Origin: Bacillota bacterium
GTDB taxonomy: Bacteria > Bacillota > Clostridia > Acetivibrionales > JANLFN01
Direction of reading: 5' to 3'
Assembly (NCBI GenBank): GCA_023421675.1
Contig: JAEZTC010000009.1
Location: 1 to 64,000 of the forward strand
DNA length: 64,000 bases
The position numbers were made by a program, and so were the translations under genes. Positions within the stretch are counted from its first letter, which is position 1. Every line of letters starts with the position of its first letter. Below, in pieces: positions 52,193 through 60,313 of this stretch. The notes under the pieces were generated by a model that saw only the letters and a list, made by a program, of their open reading frames with translations, searched no databases and was not told the DNA's origin.

Positions 52193-52286
52193 GTGAAAAA
52201 ATATAACTGCGACTATACAATTTGCTCCCACTCCATTTCGAGTTTCGAAAGGAGTCCGCAAATAAGTCTGCGTAATATTTTTTCAC
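52193..52286. repeat. Palindromic repeat element, copy 3
   Basis: Located between rpsR and ssb, so within the operon. Outer arms GTGAAAAAATAT (52193-52204) and ATATTTTTTCAC (52275-52286) are perfectly complementary although their sequence differs from copy 2. Inner arms ATTTGC (52220-52225) and GCAAAT (52258-52263) also show compensatory change. Core CTCC...GGAG and TTTCGA/TCGAAA are conserved. Confidence 0.85.
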
Positions 52287-52289
52287 TTT

Positions 52290-52703
52290 TTAAAATGGCA
52301 GTTCATCGCTGTCATCCAGCGGATAGAAGCCATCCGACTGGTCATTGCTGTGACCTGCTGCAGGCTTTGACATATCATCGCTTCTCTTACTGTCAGCGAA
52401 ATAAGCCTCTTCAGCAACAACCTCGGTAACATAACGCTTTTTGCCTTCGTTATCGTCCCAAGACCTTGTCTGAATTCTTCCTACAACGGCTACCTGTCTT
52501 CCTTTTTGAAAATACTTACCACAAAATTCCCCCAGTTTACTCCATGCAACAACAGGAATAAAATCAGCCTGTCTTTCCTCACCCTGTCTGGCGAATTTTC
52601 TTTCTATAGCCAAAGTGAAGCTGCATACTGCGGTGTTGTTTGAACTGGTATACCTTAATTCAGGATCCTTTGTAAGTCTTCCCATTAAAATAGCCTTGTT
52701 CAT
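52290..52703 (-). CDS. ssb: Single-stranded DNA-binding protein
   Basis: 137 aa with the OB-fold (NKAILMGRLTKDPELRYT, FTLAIERKF, GRQVAVVGRIQTRSW) and a flexible tail ending in the acidic protein-interaction tip DDSDELPF. In the conserved rpsF-ssb-rpsR operon. Copy 3 of the palindrome starts 4 nt past its stop. Confidence 0.97.
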   Translation of the reverse strand: MNKAILMGRLTKDPELRYTSSNNTAVCSFTLAIERKFARQGEERQADFIPVVAWSKLGEFCGKYFQKGRQVAVVGRIQTRSWDDNEGKKRYVTEVVAEEAYFADSKRSDDMSKPAAGHSNDQSDGFYPLDDSDELPF

Positions 52704-52712
52704 AAAATCACC

Positions 52713-53000
52713 CTACTTATCCTTTTTTATAACTAGGTATTTTAAAACACCATCAGTTATTTTGTAAATTCTTTCGAGTTCGCGAGGAAATTCAGGTTCA
52801 GCACTGAAATTGAGCATAACATAATAGCCGTCATTGATATCATCAATAGGGTATGCGAGTTTCCTCTTGCCCCACTCATCAATGCTTTCCAATTGAGCCG
52901 ATGACTCAAGCAATCCTTTGAATTTTTCTACAATGGCTTTTGTGTTATCCTCACCCAATTCAGGGTTAATGATAAAAATAGACTCATACTTGTTTAACAT
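52713..53000 (-). CDS. rpsF: 30S ribosomal protein S6
   Basis: 95 aa from the ATG at 53000 (AAGGAGGTG upstream). The longer frame includes non-coding leader. MLNKYESIFIINPELGED and RKLAYPIDDINDGYYVMLNF are typical. First gene of the operon. The leader may be the site of S6:S18 autoregulation (see 53010-53072). Confidence 0.96.
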   Translation of the reverse strand: MLNKYESIFIINPELGEDNTKAIVEKFKGLLESSAQLESIDEWGKRKLAYPIDDINDGYYVMLNFSAEPEFPRELERIYKITDGVLKYLVIKKDK

Positions 53001-53009
53001 TTGATTCAC

Positions 53010-53072
53010 CTCCTTCTGGACTAAACGGCCCTGCAGCTCGAGTGCAGAGCAAGGAATACGTACGGTTATAAA
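53010..53072 (-). promoter_or_regulatory. Possible S6:S18 autoregulatory leader of rpsF
   Basis: The minus-strand leader has a 7-bp stem CTCTGCA/TGCAGGG with the loop CTCGAGC. It is followed by GGCCGTTT, which contains the CCG found in known rpsF leader motifs. This location fits the S6:S18-binding leader of Firmicutes and other bacteria. The match is partial. Confidence 0.4.
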
Positions 53073-53121
53073 TTTTATCACATTGTGTCAGATTTAACAA
53101 GGGGAATTTTTTTAAAACTGC

Positions 53122-53156
53122 AAAAGGACTACACTTATAAGCGGTATAGTCCCTTT
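53122..53156 (-). terminator. Terminator of the CuAO / F5-8C gene
   Basis: A 10-bp stem (one G-U) that extends inward by 3 bp, lying directly after the stop. It is followed on the minus strand by GCAGTTTTAAAAAAA, a weak T tract. Confidence 0.65.
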
Positions 53157-53196
53157 ACAGTCAACAGAGGATTTTGTTGAGATTATTCAATTATAT

Positions 53197-54612
53197 TTAT
53201 TTGCTGTAAACTTCAAATTCCAGGAGAGAATATCCGTAATTGGTAGCGCGCTGAACTCCCTGAACCTTTACATACCTGGCATTAACAGGATTGAATGTGA
53301 TTTCATCAACACCGCCGTCTCCAGTTGTAGTGTTATAGACCTCTGCCCAGTATATATTATCAGCTGATACCAGCACCTTATATGCTTTAGCATATGCTGT
53401 TTCCCATGAAAGCTTAACTTTGCCTATACTCTGTACCTGTCCCAGATCAACAGTTATCCACTGGTTATCGGTAAACTGACTAGACCACCTGGTATCGGTC
53501 TTACCATCAAAAGCCTTATCGGAAGTCATTGTAGTATCGAAAACGGAAGATGCTGCAGATGCTTTGTTAATGGCAAGGTTTGTAATGACAGGTGCGGATG
53601 TATTATTTATAATTTCAACCTTGTCTGCATTTACATTGGTTCCGGTAGCAGCTGAGCTCTTTGTTCCTGTAACTCTGACTTTCAGTACGTGCTGACCGCT
53701 TGCAAGTACCGGGCTTGTATATATTACAACATTATTAGTTCTTGTTGCAGAATATAAATCAACCAGTGATTCTGGCGAACCATCTATTGAAATACCTGCT
53801 ATTCCATGTGTTGGATCAAGAGCTGCATAAACCTTAATCTGAGTTCCCTGGAATAGTACCTGGTAATATGCGTCTGTCTGATTAGACCAGTGATCATCAG
53901 TATTGTATGCTCCCTGCTGCTGTCCGTAGCTCCATGCACCCTGGTAATTGAACTGGCTTAGGCCTGTTCCGGTAGTATTGTCATTTATAAATACTGAAGA
54001 AGGAGTTGTATTGTTTTGATCCTTATCTTCTATTATTATAGAACCGGTTGAACTGTCCCACTCAACATTCTGTCCGAACTGTTCGGCAATAAATCTTAAA
54101 GGTATAACAGTTCTTCCGTTGCAGTTGCTTGCCGGAACTCCTATTTTGACTTCCTTGCCATTAACAAGTACTATATCGCTGTCCAGCTTCAAAACTATTT
54201 TTATGCCTCCCTTTGTAACAGTGACAGTTTTTGTCGCCTGATCCCAGGTTACCTGAGCTCCAAGTGCAGTCATAAGAGCCCTTACAGGAATAAGAGTCGT
54301 ATTGTACTTAACTACTGGAGGAACATCAGTAACCATTTCTTCTCCATTGACGAAAACCAACATCATATTCTTTGAATTGCTTTTCGAAGCGCTTTTCTTT
54401 TTCTCAAGAATCTGCTTAAGAATGGCTGTCCTCTTACTTTTATCCTTATGGTACTGTTTGAACATCTTATAAAGGTCACTCAAGCTATAAACATTCAAGC
54501 CTGATAACTGAGTGTTTGATTGGGGTACTGTTACGGAATGTGCGAATGCCGCCGGTACTGAAACTGTTATTACCAAAACAACAGTTACAATAAGTGCTAT
54601 AAGCTTTTTCAT
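53197..54612 (-). CDS. Secreted protein with copper-amine-oxidase N-terminal-type and carbohydrate-binding (F5/8C) domains
   Basis: 471 aa from the ATG at 54612 (AGGAGGTAATT upstream). A signal peptide (MKKLIALIVTVVLVITVSVPAAFA) is clear. Residues about 80-195 hold two copper-amine-oxidase-N-like (stalk) repeats (NTTLIPVRALMTALGAQVTWD and NGRTVIPLRFIAEQFGQNVEWD). Residues about 210-335 are a beta-sandwich module resembling glycosidase-linked CBMs. Residues about 345-471 are an F5/8 type C (discoidin/CBM32-like) domain. Probably wall-anchored through the N-terminal repeats and binds a polysaccharide. A sigma-I-type promoter precedes it. Confidence 0.9.
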   Translation of the reverse strand: MKKLIALIVTVVLVITVSVPAAFAHSVTVPQSNTQLSGLNVYSLSDLYKMFKQYHKDKSKRTAILKQILEKKKSASKSNSKNMMLVFVNGEEMVTDVPPVVKYNTTLIPVRALMTALGAQVTWDQATKTVTVTKGGIKIVLKLDSDIVLVNGKEVKIGVPASNCNGRTVIPLRFIAEQFGQNVEWDSSTGSIIIEDKDQNNTTPSSVFINDNTTGTGLSQFNYQGAWSYGQQQGAYNTDDHWSNQTDAYYQVLFQGTQIKVYAALDPTHGIAGISIDGSPESLVDLYSATRTNNVVIYTSPVLASGQHVLKVRVTGTKSSAATGTNVNADKVEIINNTSAPVITNLAINKASAASSVFDTTMTSDKAFDGKTDTRWSSQFTDNQWITVDLGQVQSIGKVKLSWETAYAKAYKVLVSADNIYWAEVYNTTTGDGGVDEITFNPVNARYVKVQGVQRATNYGYSLLEFEVYSK

Positions 54613-54696
54613 AATAATTACCTCCTTGGTAAATTCATCATTTAGCAGCTTACCTGCATTAATCAAAGCTGGTAAGTTATGCTTTTAATAAATATA

Positions 54697-54724
54697 TTCG
54701 GGGGAGTTGGTAAGCATTATGGGG
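54697..54724 (-). promoter_or_regulatory. Sigma-I-type promoter of the secreted carbohydrate-binding gene
   Basis: Minus strand TACCCC (CCCC at 54721-54724), 20 nt, CGAA (54697-54700). The spacing and bases are the same as at 56680-56707 before sigI. ACCCC and CGAA are the hallmarks reported for Bacillus/Clostridium SigI promoters. Confidence 0.65.
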
Positions 54725-54793
54725 TACATATGATAAAAATATAAACGTAATAAAGCTGTAACATCAGCGTAACAAAGCTTACCTAAATACATG

Positions 54794-54826
54794 CAAAATA
54801 AAAAACCGGAGAAAAATCCCCGGTTT
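54794..54826 (-). terminator. Terminator of sigI-rsgI
   Basis: Minus strand AAACCGG...CCGGTTT (54803-54826) with a T-rich loop, followed by TTTATTTTG. It lies directly past the rsgI stop. Confidence 0.8.
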
Positions 54827-54841
54827 CAGCACTTATTCAAC

Positions 54842-55846
54842 TTAATGGTTATTGCGCCCTTTGCCTTGTTCCTTATTGTTTTTATATTTATTCCACATAT
54901 CATTATATCTATCGCCGGCAGTACTGTTATTTTTAATATCCTTTTTATCAGATTTCTCTCTGTCTTTGTCGTACTTTTGCTGACTTGATTTATTATCCTT
55001 TTTATTCTGCTCAGCTTTATCCTGCTGCTCCTTCCGCTCTTTGTCCTGCTGCTTAACTGTAGACTTTTGCGGCTGTGTGACACTCTGGCTCTTTTCGTTT
55101 TCTTTATTAATAGTTTTGCTTTCCTTTTTCTTTTCATTAATAGCTGACAGTATTTCCTTAACAGGTTTGTCTACATAATCCTCAGGCTTGATTTCTGGGC
55201 TGACTGCCTTAAGCCTCTCTATAAGCAGCATCTTTCCAGGTGATATTCCAAGCTTTTGCGCTTCCTGATGTCTGACCAGAGGAACCTTTTCTACAACAAC
55301 CTGTGCATCCTTGCTGGCTTGCTTAACCTTAGCCTCTGCCGTGTCCTTGACTTGTTCCTCTATTTCAGTAACCTTATCCTCATCCTTGCCTGATACGGTT
55401 ATCATAACAGCATTCTTCTGCTCGTCATTAAAATAACCCTCATCCCTTGCGTCCTGGAGAAGTTCATCCACGCCATCCTCCAGTTTCATATTCTTATATG
55501 AACCAAGCTCAAGAAGCTTTTGTCCATCTTCATTAAGCGGCTTCACGCTAATAATCCTGTCATATATGTTTGTGGCAATTTCAACACTTGGGTTTATATC
55601 AATATTAAGATAGCTGTATGGAGTGTTATAAGAATAAATTCCATAACTCAGTCCCGCCACAAGAATAACTGCTGCTGCGGCTGAAACCATCTTTGTAAGC
55701 CTGCTCATTTTGAAATTTGTAACACTGCTTATATCGATTTCTTTTCCAACCTCATAGCCTTTACATTTTTTTATTTTCATAAAATCGCCGTTTTTACATA
55801 ACACTACTGCTTTATCTTCGATAAGTTCAACGATTACAGCCTTCAT
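54842..55846 (-). CDS. rsgI: Anti-sigma-I factor RsgI-type
   Basis: 334 aa, single-pass membrane anti-sigma factor. The N-terminal cytosolic RsgI_N domain is residues 1-45 (MKAVIVELIEDKAVVL), the transmembrane helix about 52-72, then an extracytoplasmic juxtamembrane domain with INPSVEI. In that motif Asn85-Pro86 is the site of autoproteolysis described for RsgI. The C-terminal 110 residues are a Lys/Gln/Asn-rich low-complexity tail (KQQDKERKEQQDKAEQ) instead of a carbohydrate-binding module. Its start overlaps the sigI stop by 4 nt. Confidence 0.92.
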   Translation of the reverse strand: MKAVIVELIEDKAVVLCKNGDFMKIKKCKGYEVGKEIDISSVTNFKMSRLTKMVSAAAAVILVAGLSYGIYSYNTPYSYLNIDINPSVEIATNIYDRIISVKPLNEDGQKLLELGSYKNMKLEDGVDELLQDARDEGYFNDEQKNAVMITVSGKDEDKVTEIEEQVKDTAEAKVKQASKDAQVVVEKVPLVRHQEAQKLGISPGKMLLIERLKAVSPEIKPEDYVDKPVKEILSAINEKKKESKTINKENEKSQSVTQPQKSTVKQQDKERKEQQDKAEQNKKDNKSSQQKYDKDREKSDKKDIKNNSTAGDRYNDMWNKYKNNKEQGKGRNNH

Positions 55847-56556
55847 CTAACATTCCCCCATGTATCAACATAACTTTTTATGTATTGGTAATCTCCGCTC
55901 GCAACAACTATTACTGCTACTATATACTTTCGTGCACGTTCTATTGTTTTACGGGGTATTTTTGTAACTTTTTCAATTTCCACTATAGGCAAACATTTAC
56001 TCTTCTTAATTGATACAACCATTTCAGGTCGTGATAATAGAAATGAAGTAATCTGACTATAGGCTTTCCTGGTCTTTTTATGTTTGGGAGAGGCATCTGC
56101 AAGATCCAGGAAGCTTATGCCCCATTCATCAAGCTCATCCTTGAGCTGCTTTATTTCCAGCCTTCTGTATTGTGTAAATTCTTCTTCGGTAAATCTTTCA
56201 ACAGACCGGGATTCAGTAAAATCAGTCGTGTTTTCATCATCATTCATATACTCATTTAAAGATACTACCTTGCTATTTTTCTTCTCTTTTCTATAATAAT
56301 CAATAAGCCTGCGCTTAATAATATTCTGGGAAAACGAAAGAAAATTGCCCTTATTCAAATCATAAGCTTTTATTGCCTCCACAAATGCAATAAGGCCTAT
56401 ACTCAGTTCATCATCAGTTCCGTAAGATACATACCTTCTCGTTGCTTTCTCTACACAGGATGCAATAAAAGGCTTGTACTCTTCAACAAAGCTGTTTATC
56501 TCCGTTTCATTGTCTTTTATGTATGTTACCCTTTCATTTATAGATAAAGGACTCAT
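55843..56556 (-). CDS. sigI: RNA polymerase sigma factor SigI
   Basis: 237 aa sigma-70 family member of the SigI group. Region 2 has SYGTDDELSIGLIAFVEAIKAYDLNKGNFLSF and NIIKRRLIDYYRKEKK. The C-terminal region has a helix-turn-helix at KVTKIPRKTIERARKYIVA. Members respond to heat in Bacillus and to polysaccharides through RsgI in cellulolytic clostridia. The upstream TACCCC-N20-CGAA sequence suggests autoregulation. It is co-transcribed with rsgI. Confidence 0.95.
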   Translation of the reverse strand: MSPLSINERVTYIKDNETEINSFVEEYKPFIASCVEKATRRYVSYGTDDELSIGLIAFVEAIKAYDLNKGNFLSFSQNIIKRRLIDYYRKEKKNSKVVSLNEYMNDDENTTDFTESRSVERFTEEEFTQYRRLEIKQLKDELDEWGISFLDLADASPKHKKTRKAYSQITSFLLSRPEMVVSIKKSKCLPIVEIEKVTKIPRKTIERARKYIVAVIVVASGDYQYIKSYVDTWGNVR

Positions 56557-56679
56557 CAGTTCCTCCCCGGAATTTGCTATGTTTATTATAACGCATCAGT
56601 AGAAAATTTTTTGGTTGTAGAAAAATTTTCCTACCCTCGTTATATATCATTTGGAACATAAGGAAACGTTATTATACAT

Positions 56680-56707
56680 TTCGAAAAACCTGCAATATTT
56701 TCCGGGG
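56680..56707 (-). promoter_or_regulatory. Sigma-I-type promoter of sigI-rsgI (autoregulation)
   Basis: Minus strand TACCCC (CCCC at 56704-56707), 20 nt, CGAA (56680-56683). It has the same spacing as the site at 54697-54724. About 124 nt upstream of the sigI ATG. Confidence 0.65.
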
Positions 56708-56762
56708 TATATTAATAACAATTAAAAAAACTTTATAACAAATTTATCCAGTGGTTTTGTGA

Positions 56763-56792
56763 TTGACAATGACATGCTGTAACAATTATAAT
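56763..56792 (+). promoter_or_regulatory. Sigma-A promoter of the MazG-like gene
   Basis: TTGACA (56763-56768), 18 nt, TATAAT (56787-56792). Both hexamers are consensus. A leader of about 140 nt precedes the gene at 56937. Confidence 0.85.
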
Positions 56793-56936
56793 GAAATTGT
56801 CCGTAAAAATTATACAGATTAGAGAGTAAGCGGTTTTCGACATATTTTTGTGCCACATTAACAAAAACTTTTGTTTTAATCCATACTCTAGTTTCTGTAA
56901 AACCTTATGCTATATACTGCAAGGGAGTGAGCTGCT

Positions 56937-57332
56937 TTGAAGGACATTATGATAGATGAATTCCAATATATGGTACAGGAATTGCTTGTAAGGAATAAGA
57001 GCATTGTGGACTCAATTACTAAATATCAGGATTCAAATGCCCGTGTCAACCGTGCAATTGTCAAAGCCGTAACACAATGCGGATGTATTAAGATTCATGC
57101 AAAGAAACAGAACATACCTGAGAACGGGGATTTCGACGAAATAAAGACCTCAATGAAAACCCATTTAGAAGGTAAACTTTGTGATAATTGCAGGGATCAG
57201 ATTGAAAAAGACATAGGAAGAAATGTTTTTTATCTGGCATCTATATGCAATGCATTAGATTTAAACCTTTACGACATTATGATAAAAGAATACGACAGGC
57301 TGAAAATGCTCGGAAAATATAATTTAAGATAA
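56937..57332 (+). CDS. MazG-fold-like helical protein
   Basis: 131 aa, starting at TTG with AAGGGAGTGA upstream. Almost all helical. The C-terminal half (CRDQIEKDIGRNVFYLASICNALDLNLYDIMIKEYDRLKMLG) resembles the all-alpha NTP pyrophosphohydrolase (MazG-like) pattern, with a Cys pair CDNC at about 90-93 and CGC at 48-50. I cannot confirm catalytic residues. Strong promoter, monocistronic, transcribed away from sigI. Confidence 0.6.
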   Translation: MKDIMIDEFQYMVQELLVRNKSIVDSITKYQDSNARVNRAIVKAVTQCGCIKIHAKKQNIPENGDFDEIKTSMKTHLEGKLCDNCRDQIEKDIGRNVFYLASICNALDLNLYDIMIKEYDRLKMLGKYNLR

Positions 57333-57337
57333 AAGAT

Positions 57338-57366
57338 AAAAAGACGGGTATCCCGTCTTTTTTATT
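57338..57366. terminator. Bidirectional terminator between the MazG-like gene and disA
   Basis: AAAAAGACGGG and CCCGTCTTTTT (57338-57362) with a 3-nt loop TAT. T-rich on the right and A-rich on the left, for convergent genes. Confidence 0.9.
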
Positions 57367-57381
57367 TATCCAAATATATAT

Positions 57382-58461
57382 TTATGACTTGAAGCTGCTT
57401 ATCCTAACCTGCTCCTGAAGCCTGCGGAGTCCGTCTTTTATAACTCTCGCACGCACACTACCTATTCCTTCTACTTCATCAAGATCCTCAATTGAAGCTT
57501 TTAAAATACTTTGGAGACTTGAAAATGCATCTGCTACCTTTCGTGCAATTCCCATAGGTACTTTCGGAACTTTGTTCATAACGCGGTAGCCTCTTGCTTC
57601 AATAATAGTTTCATTCGGGCTTGTACTGTGGTACCCCATTATACGATATACACGTGATATATCTGCAAGTTCGTCATAGTTAAGCTGTCTTATTTGTCTT
57701 AAAATCTCCTCTATAGGTCTGTTCTCGTATATATTTCTATAATCCTCGATTACTAGCCTTCCGTCACTTTCAGTATTGTCCAAAACCTCGTTCAGCTGCA
57801 TACTTAAGAGCCTGCCTTCATTACCAAGTTCACAAATGTACCTGTCAATTTCAGCGGCAATCCTCATAACCATTTCGGTTCTTTGAATAACAAGTGCCAT
57901 GTCTTCAATAGTTACAGCATTTTCAAACTCAAGTGCATTAAGGTTCGCAAGTGCATTATCCAACACCATTTTGTATCTCTCAAGGGTTTCTAGTGCCTGA
58001 TTTGCTTTGGCTAGAATTACCGAAGAGTCTCTCAGAATATATTTTTTATATCCCTTATATAGGGTGATTATATTACGCCTTTGAGAGATACAGATTACTA
58101 CTTCCCCTGTCTGCTTTGCAAACCTGTCGGCATTAATATGTCTTGTCCCCGTTTCGCCTGTAGGTATTGACGGATCAGGTATAAGAAGTGAATTGCAGCA
58201 CAATATTTTTTTAGTATCCTTGCTCAGTATAATAGCGCCATCCATCTTTGCAAGCTCATAAATATGTGAAGGCGAATACTCCTTGTTAATAAAAAAGCCC
58301 TGGTCAACGATTTTCATAACCTCGGGTGAATCTCCAATAACAATAAGAGCACCTGTCCTTGCACGCAGTATGTTTTCAAGACCTTCCCTCATGGGAGTTC
58401 CCGGCGAAACCATGCGCAGGCAGTCCATCATATCATTATCTTTGATATACTCTTCCCTCAT
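57382..58461 (-). CDS. disA: DisA, cyclic-di-AMP synthase and DNA-integrity scanning protein
   Basis: Diadenylate cyclase that pauses at branched DNA. About 359 aa from the ATG at 58461 (GGAGGT, 8 nt). The DAC domain (about 1-150) has the DGA motif in MDGAIIL and GETGTRHINADR. In well-studied DisA proteins the second motif is RHR; here it reads Arg-His-Ile. The linker is helical and the C-terminal RuvA-like helix-hairpin-helix region has LDEVEGIGSVRARVIKDGLRRL. Next to radA, as in Bacillus. Catalytic competence should be treated as uncertain. Confidence 0.93.
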   Translation of the reverse strand: MREEYIKDNDMMDCLRMVSPGTPMREGLENILRARTGALIVIGDSPEVMKIVDQGFFINKEYSPSHIYELAKMDGAIILSKDTKKILCCNSLLIPDPSIPTGETGTRHINADRFAKQTGEVVICISQRRNIITLYKGYKKYILRDSSVILAKANQALETLERYKMVLDNALANLNALEFENAVTIEDMALVIQRTEMVMRIAAEIDRYICELGNEGRLLSMQLNEVLDNTESDGRLVIEDYRNIYENRPIEEILRQIRQLNYDELADISRVYRIMGYHSTSPNETIIEARGYRVMNKVPKVPMGIARKVADAFSSLQSILKASIEDLDEVEGIGSVRARVIKDGLRRLQEQVRISSFKS

Positions 58462-58625
58462 AGAATGCAACCTCCTGAAAAACAGGAATAATTATATATA
58501 AGTCTGGTCCTTACCTCCCGGTTTTAAACATAATAATAGTGATCCTATTTATATATACGCTGCATTATGTGTAAGACATGCTTATTTCCAATGAACACTT
58601 AAGACTACTGGTTGACTCCAGAGTA

Positions 58626-59987
58626 TTAAAGAATCAGATTAAGTGCCTGCTGAACTGTTTTTACACCCTTTATTTCTATATCTTCAATGCCTTTTATCTT
58701 TTCCATTAGCTTATAATTCCCTTCAGGGATGATACAGCTTTTAAACCCTATTCTTGCAGCTTCCATAAGCCTTTTATCGATCTGGCTGACAGCCCGAACT
58801 TCGCCTGTCAGACCCACCTCACCTATCACTACACAGTTTGGGTCTACTGATGTATCCCTGAAGCTGGATGCCAGAGCAGTGATTATTCCCATATCGCAAG
58901 CAGGCTCGTCCACTTTTAATCCCCCTATTACATTTACATAAGCATCAAAGCTGCTAAGCTGCATTCCCATACGCTTTTCAAGTACTGCCATAAGAAGGCA
59001 CACCCTGTTATAATCCACACCTGTTGCCATCCTTCTAGGCATTCCAAAATTGGTTGCGCAAACAAGCGCCTGTATTTCAATAAGCATGGGCCTGGTCCCC
59101 TCAAGGCTTGAAACAACCACTGTTCCCGGTACGTTTTCCGGCCTGCCTGCAAGCATTGACATTGAAGGATTATCAACCTCGGCAAGTCCCATATCCCTCA
59201 TTTCAAAAATACCAATTTCATTTGTCGACCCAAACCTGTTCTTTACTGCCCTCAGTATTCTATAGCTTACATGCCTGTCCCCTTCAAAATATAATACGGT
59301 ATCCACCATATGCTCAAGTACTCTTGGACCGGCAATTGAACCTTCCTTAGTGACATGTCCTACTACGAAAATCGCTATTCCAAGTCCCTTCGCCAGCTTC
59401 ATGAGTCTTGCAGTAACTTCCCTTACCTGGCTTACACTCCCGGGGGCAGAGCTGATGTCGTCACTGAACATTGTTTGTATGGAATCTATTATTGCAAGCA
59501 ATGGTCTTTCCCTCTCAATAACCTCCTCAACTGCTTTAAAATTGGTTTCGGAAGCCATCATAATTCCGGGGTTTTTTATTCCAAGCCTGTCTGCTCTGAG
59601 TTTAATCTGTTTTACTGATTCCTCTCCTGAGACATATAGTATCTTTGAGCCTGGCTTGATTTTTTCACATACCTGAAGCAGCAGAGTAGATTTGCCTATT
59701 CCTGGGTCACCACCGACAAGTATAAGAGAGCCTTTTACTATACCTCCCCCAAGAACACGGTCCATTTCCTTGATACCGGTGGAATATCTCTCTTCGTTAT
59801 CAACCCTTACATCACTCAGATTCACAGGCTCAATACTGCTCACCTGAGCAGGGCTTGAAGCCGAACCTGTTATTCTTTTTTCCTCCACAAAGGTATTCCA
59901 CTGATTGCATGCCGGACATTTGCCGAGCCAGCCCATGGATTCATAGCCGCACTCCTGGCATATAAACAAAGATTTACTTTTAGCCAT
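58626..59987 (-). CDS. radA: DNA repair protein RadA
   Basis: Branch-migration ATPase in recombination, 453 aa. N-terminal zinc ribbon (CQECGY...CPAC, residues 10-30), RecA-like ATPase with GGDPGIGKST (about 92-101), the RadA-specific KNRFG (about 253), and a C-terminal Lon-protease-like domain. The radA-disA pairing is conserved in Firmicutes. The segment between them (58462-58625) has no gene. Confidence 0.96.
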   Translation of the reverse strand: MAKSKSLFICQECGYESMGWLGKCPACNQWNTFVEEKRITGSASSPAQVSSIEPVNLSDVRVDNEERYSTGIKEMDRVLGGGIVKGSLILVGGDPGIGKSTLLLQVCEKIKPGSKILYVSGEESVKQIKLRADRLGIKNPGIMMASETNFKAVEEVIERERPLLAIIDSIQTMFSDDISSAPGSVSQVREVTARLMKLAKGLGIAIFVVGHVTKEGSIAGPRVLEHMVDTVLYFEGDRHVSYRILRAVKNRFGSTNEIGIFEMRDMGLAEVDNPSMSMLAGRPENVPGTVVVSSLEGTRPMLIEIQALVCATNFGMPRRMATGVDYNRVCLLMAVLEKRMGMQLSSFDAYVNVIGGLKVDEPACDMGIITALASSFRDTSVDPNCVVIGEVGLTGEVRAVSQIDKRLMEAARIGFKSCIIPEGNYKLMEKIKGIEDIEIKGVKTVQQALNLIL

Positions 59988-60163
59988 AAGACCTCACTTA
60001 TTTTCAAATTATGCGAGTTTTATTTTATGTCAAGAAACCCTCTAAACCATGAAGATGCTAGTTCTTGACAAAAACAAAACATACATAACATAAAATCAAC
60101 AGAACTGGAACAACTGGTTAAATTATATCATATTTTGATATATGAAGGTAAAGGAGGTCAATT

Positions 60164-60313
60164 ATGATCTCAGCTATAAAGAAATTTTTTATTTTTCTCG
60201 ACCTTGTAATTAACCATGGAATAAGCCCTTCGACAATATTTAAGAATTCAAAGCCGCTAAACGGCTCATTTGCCGAAGAGCTTGAAGAGAACAAGAACAA
60301 ACATGGCATGTGA
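60164..60313 (+). CDS. Short ORF with a strong ribosome-binding site, overlapping the GH15 gene end
   Basis: 49 aa protein beginning MISAIKKFFIFLDLVIN. The ATG follows AAAGGAGGTCA at a good distance. A hydrophobic N-terminal half (residues 6-20) and a charged C-terminus suggest a small membrane-associated peptide. The last 48 nt overlap the 3' end of the convergent GH15 gene. No homologue is recognised. The good RBS is the main support. Confidence 0.45.
   Translation: MISAIKKFFIFLDLVINHGISPSTIFKNSKPLNGSFAEELEENKNKHGM

Noticed and set aside
60118..60309. Minus-strand ORF of 63 aa after the GH15 gene
   Set aside because: It has no ribosome-binding site and lies antisense to a better short ORF with a strong Shine-Dalgarno.
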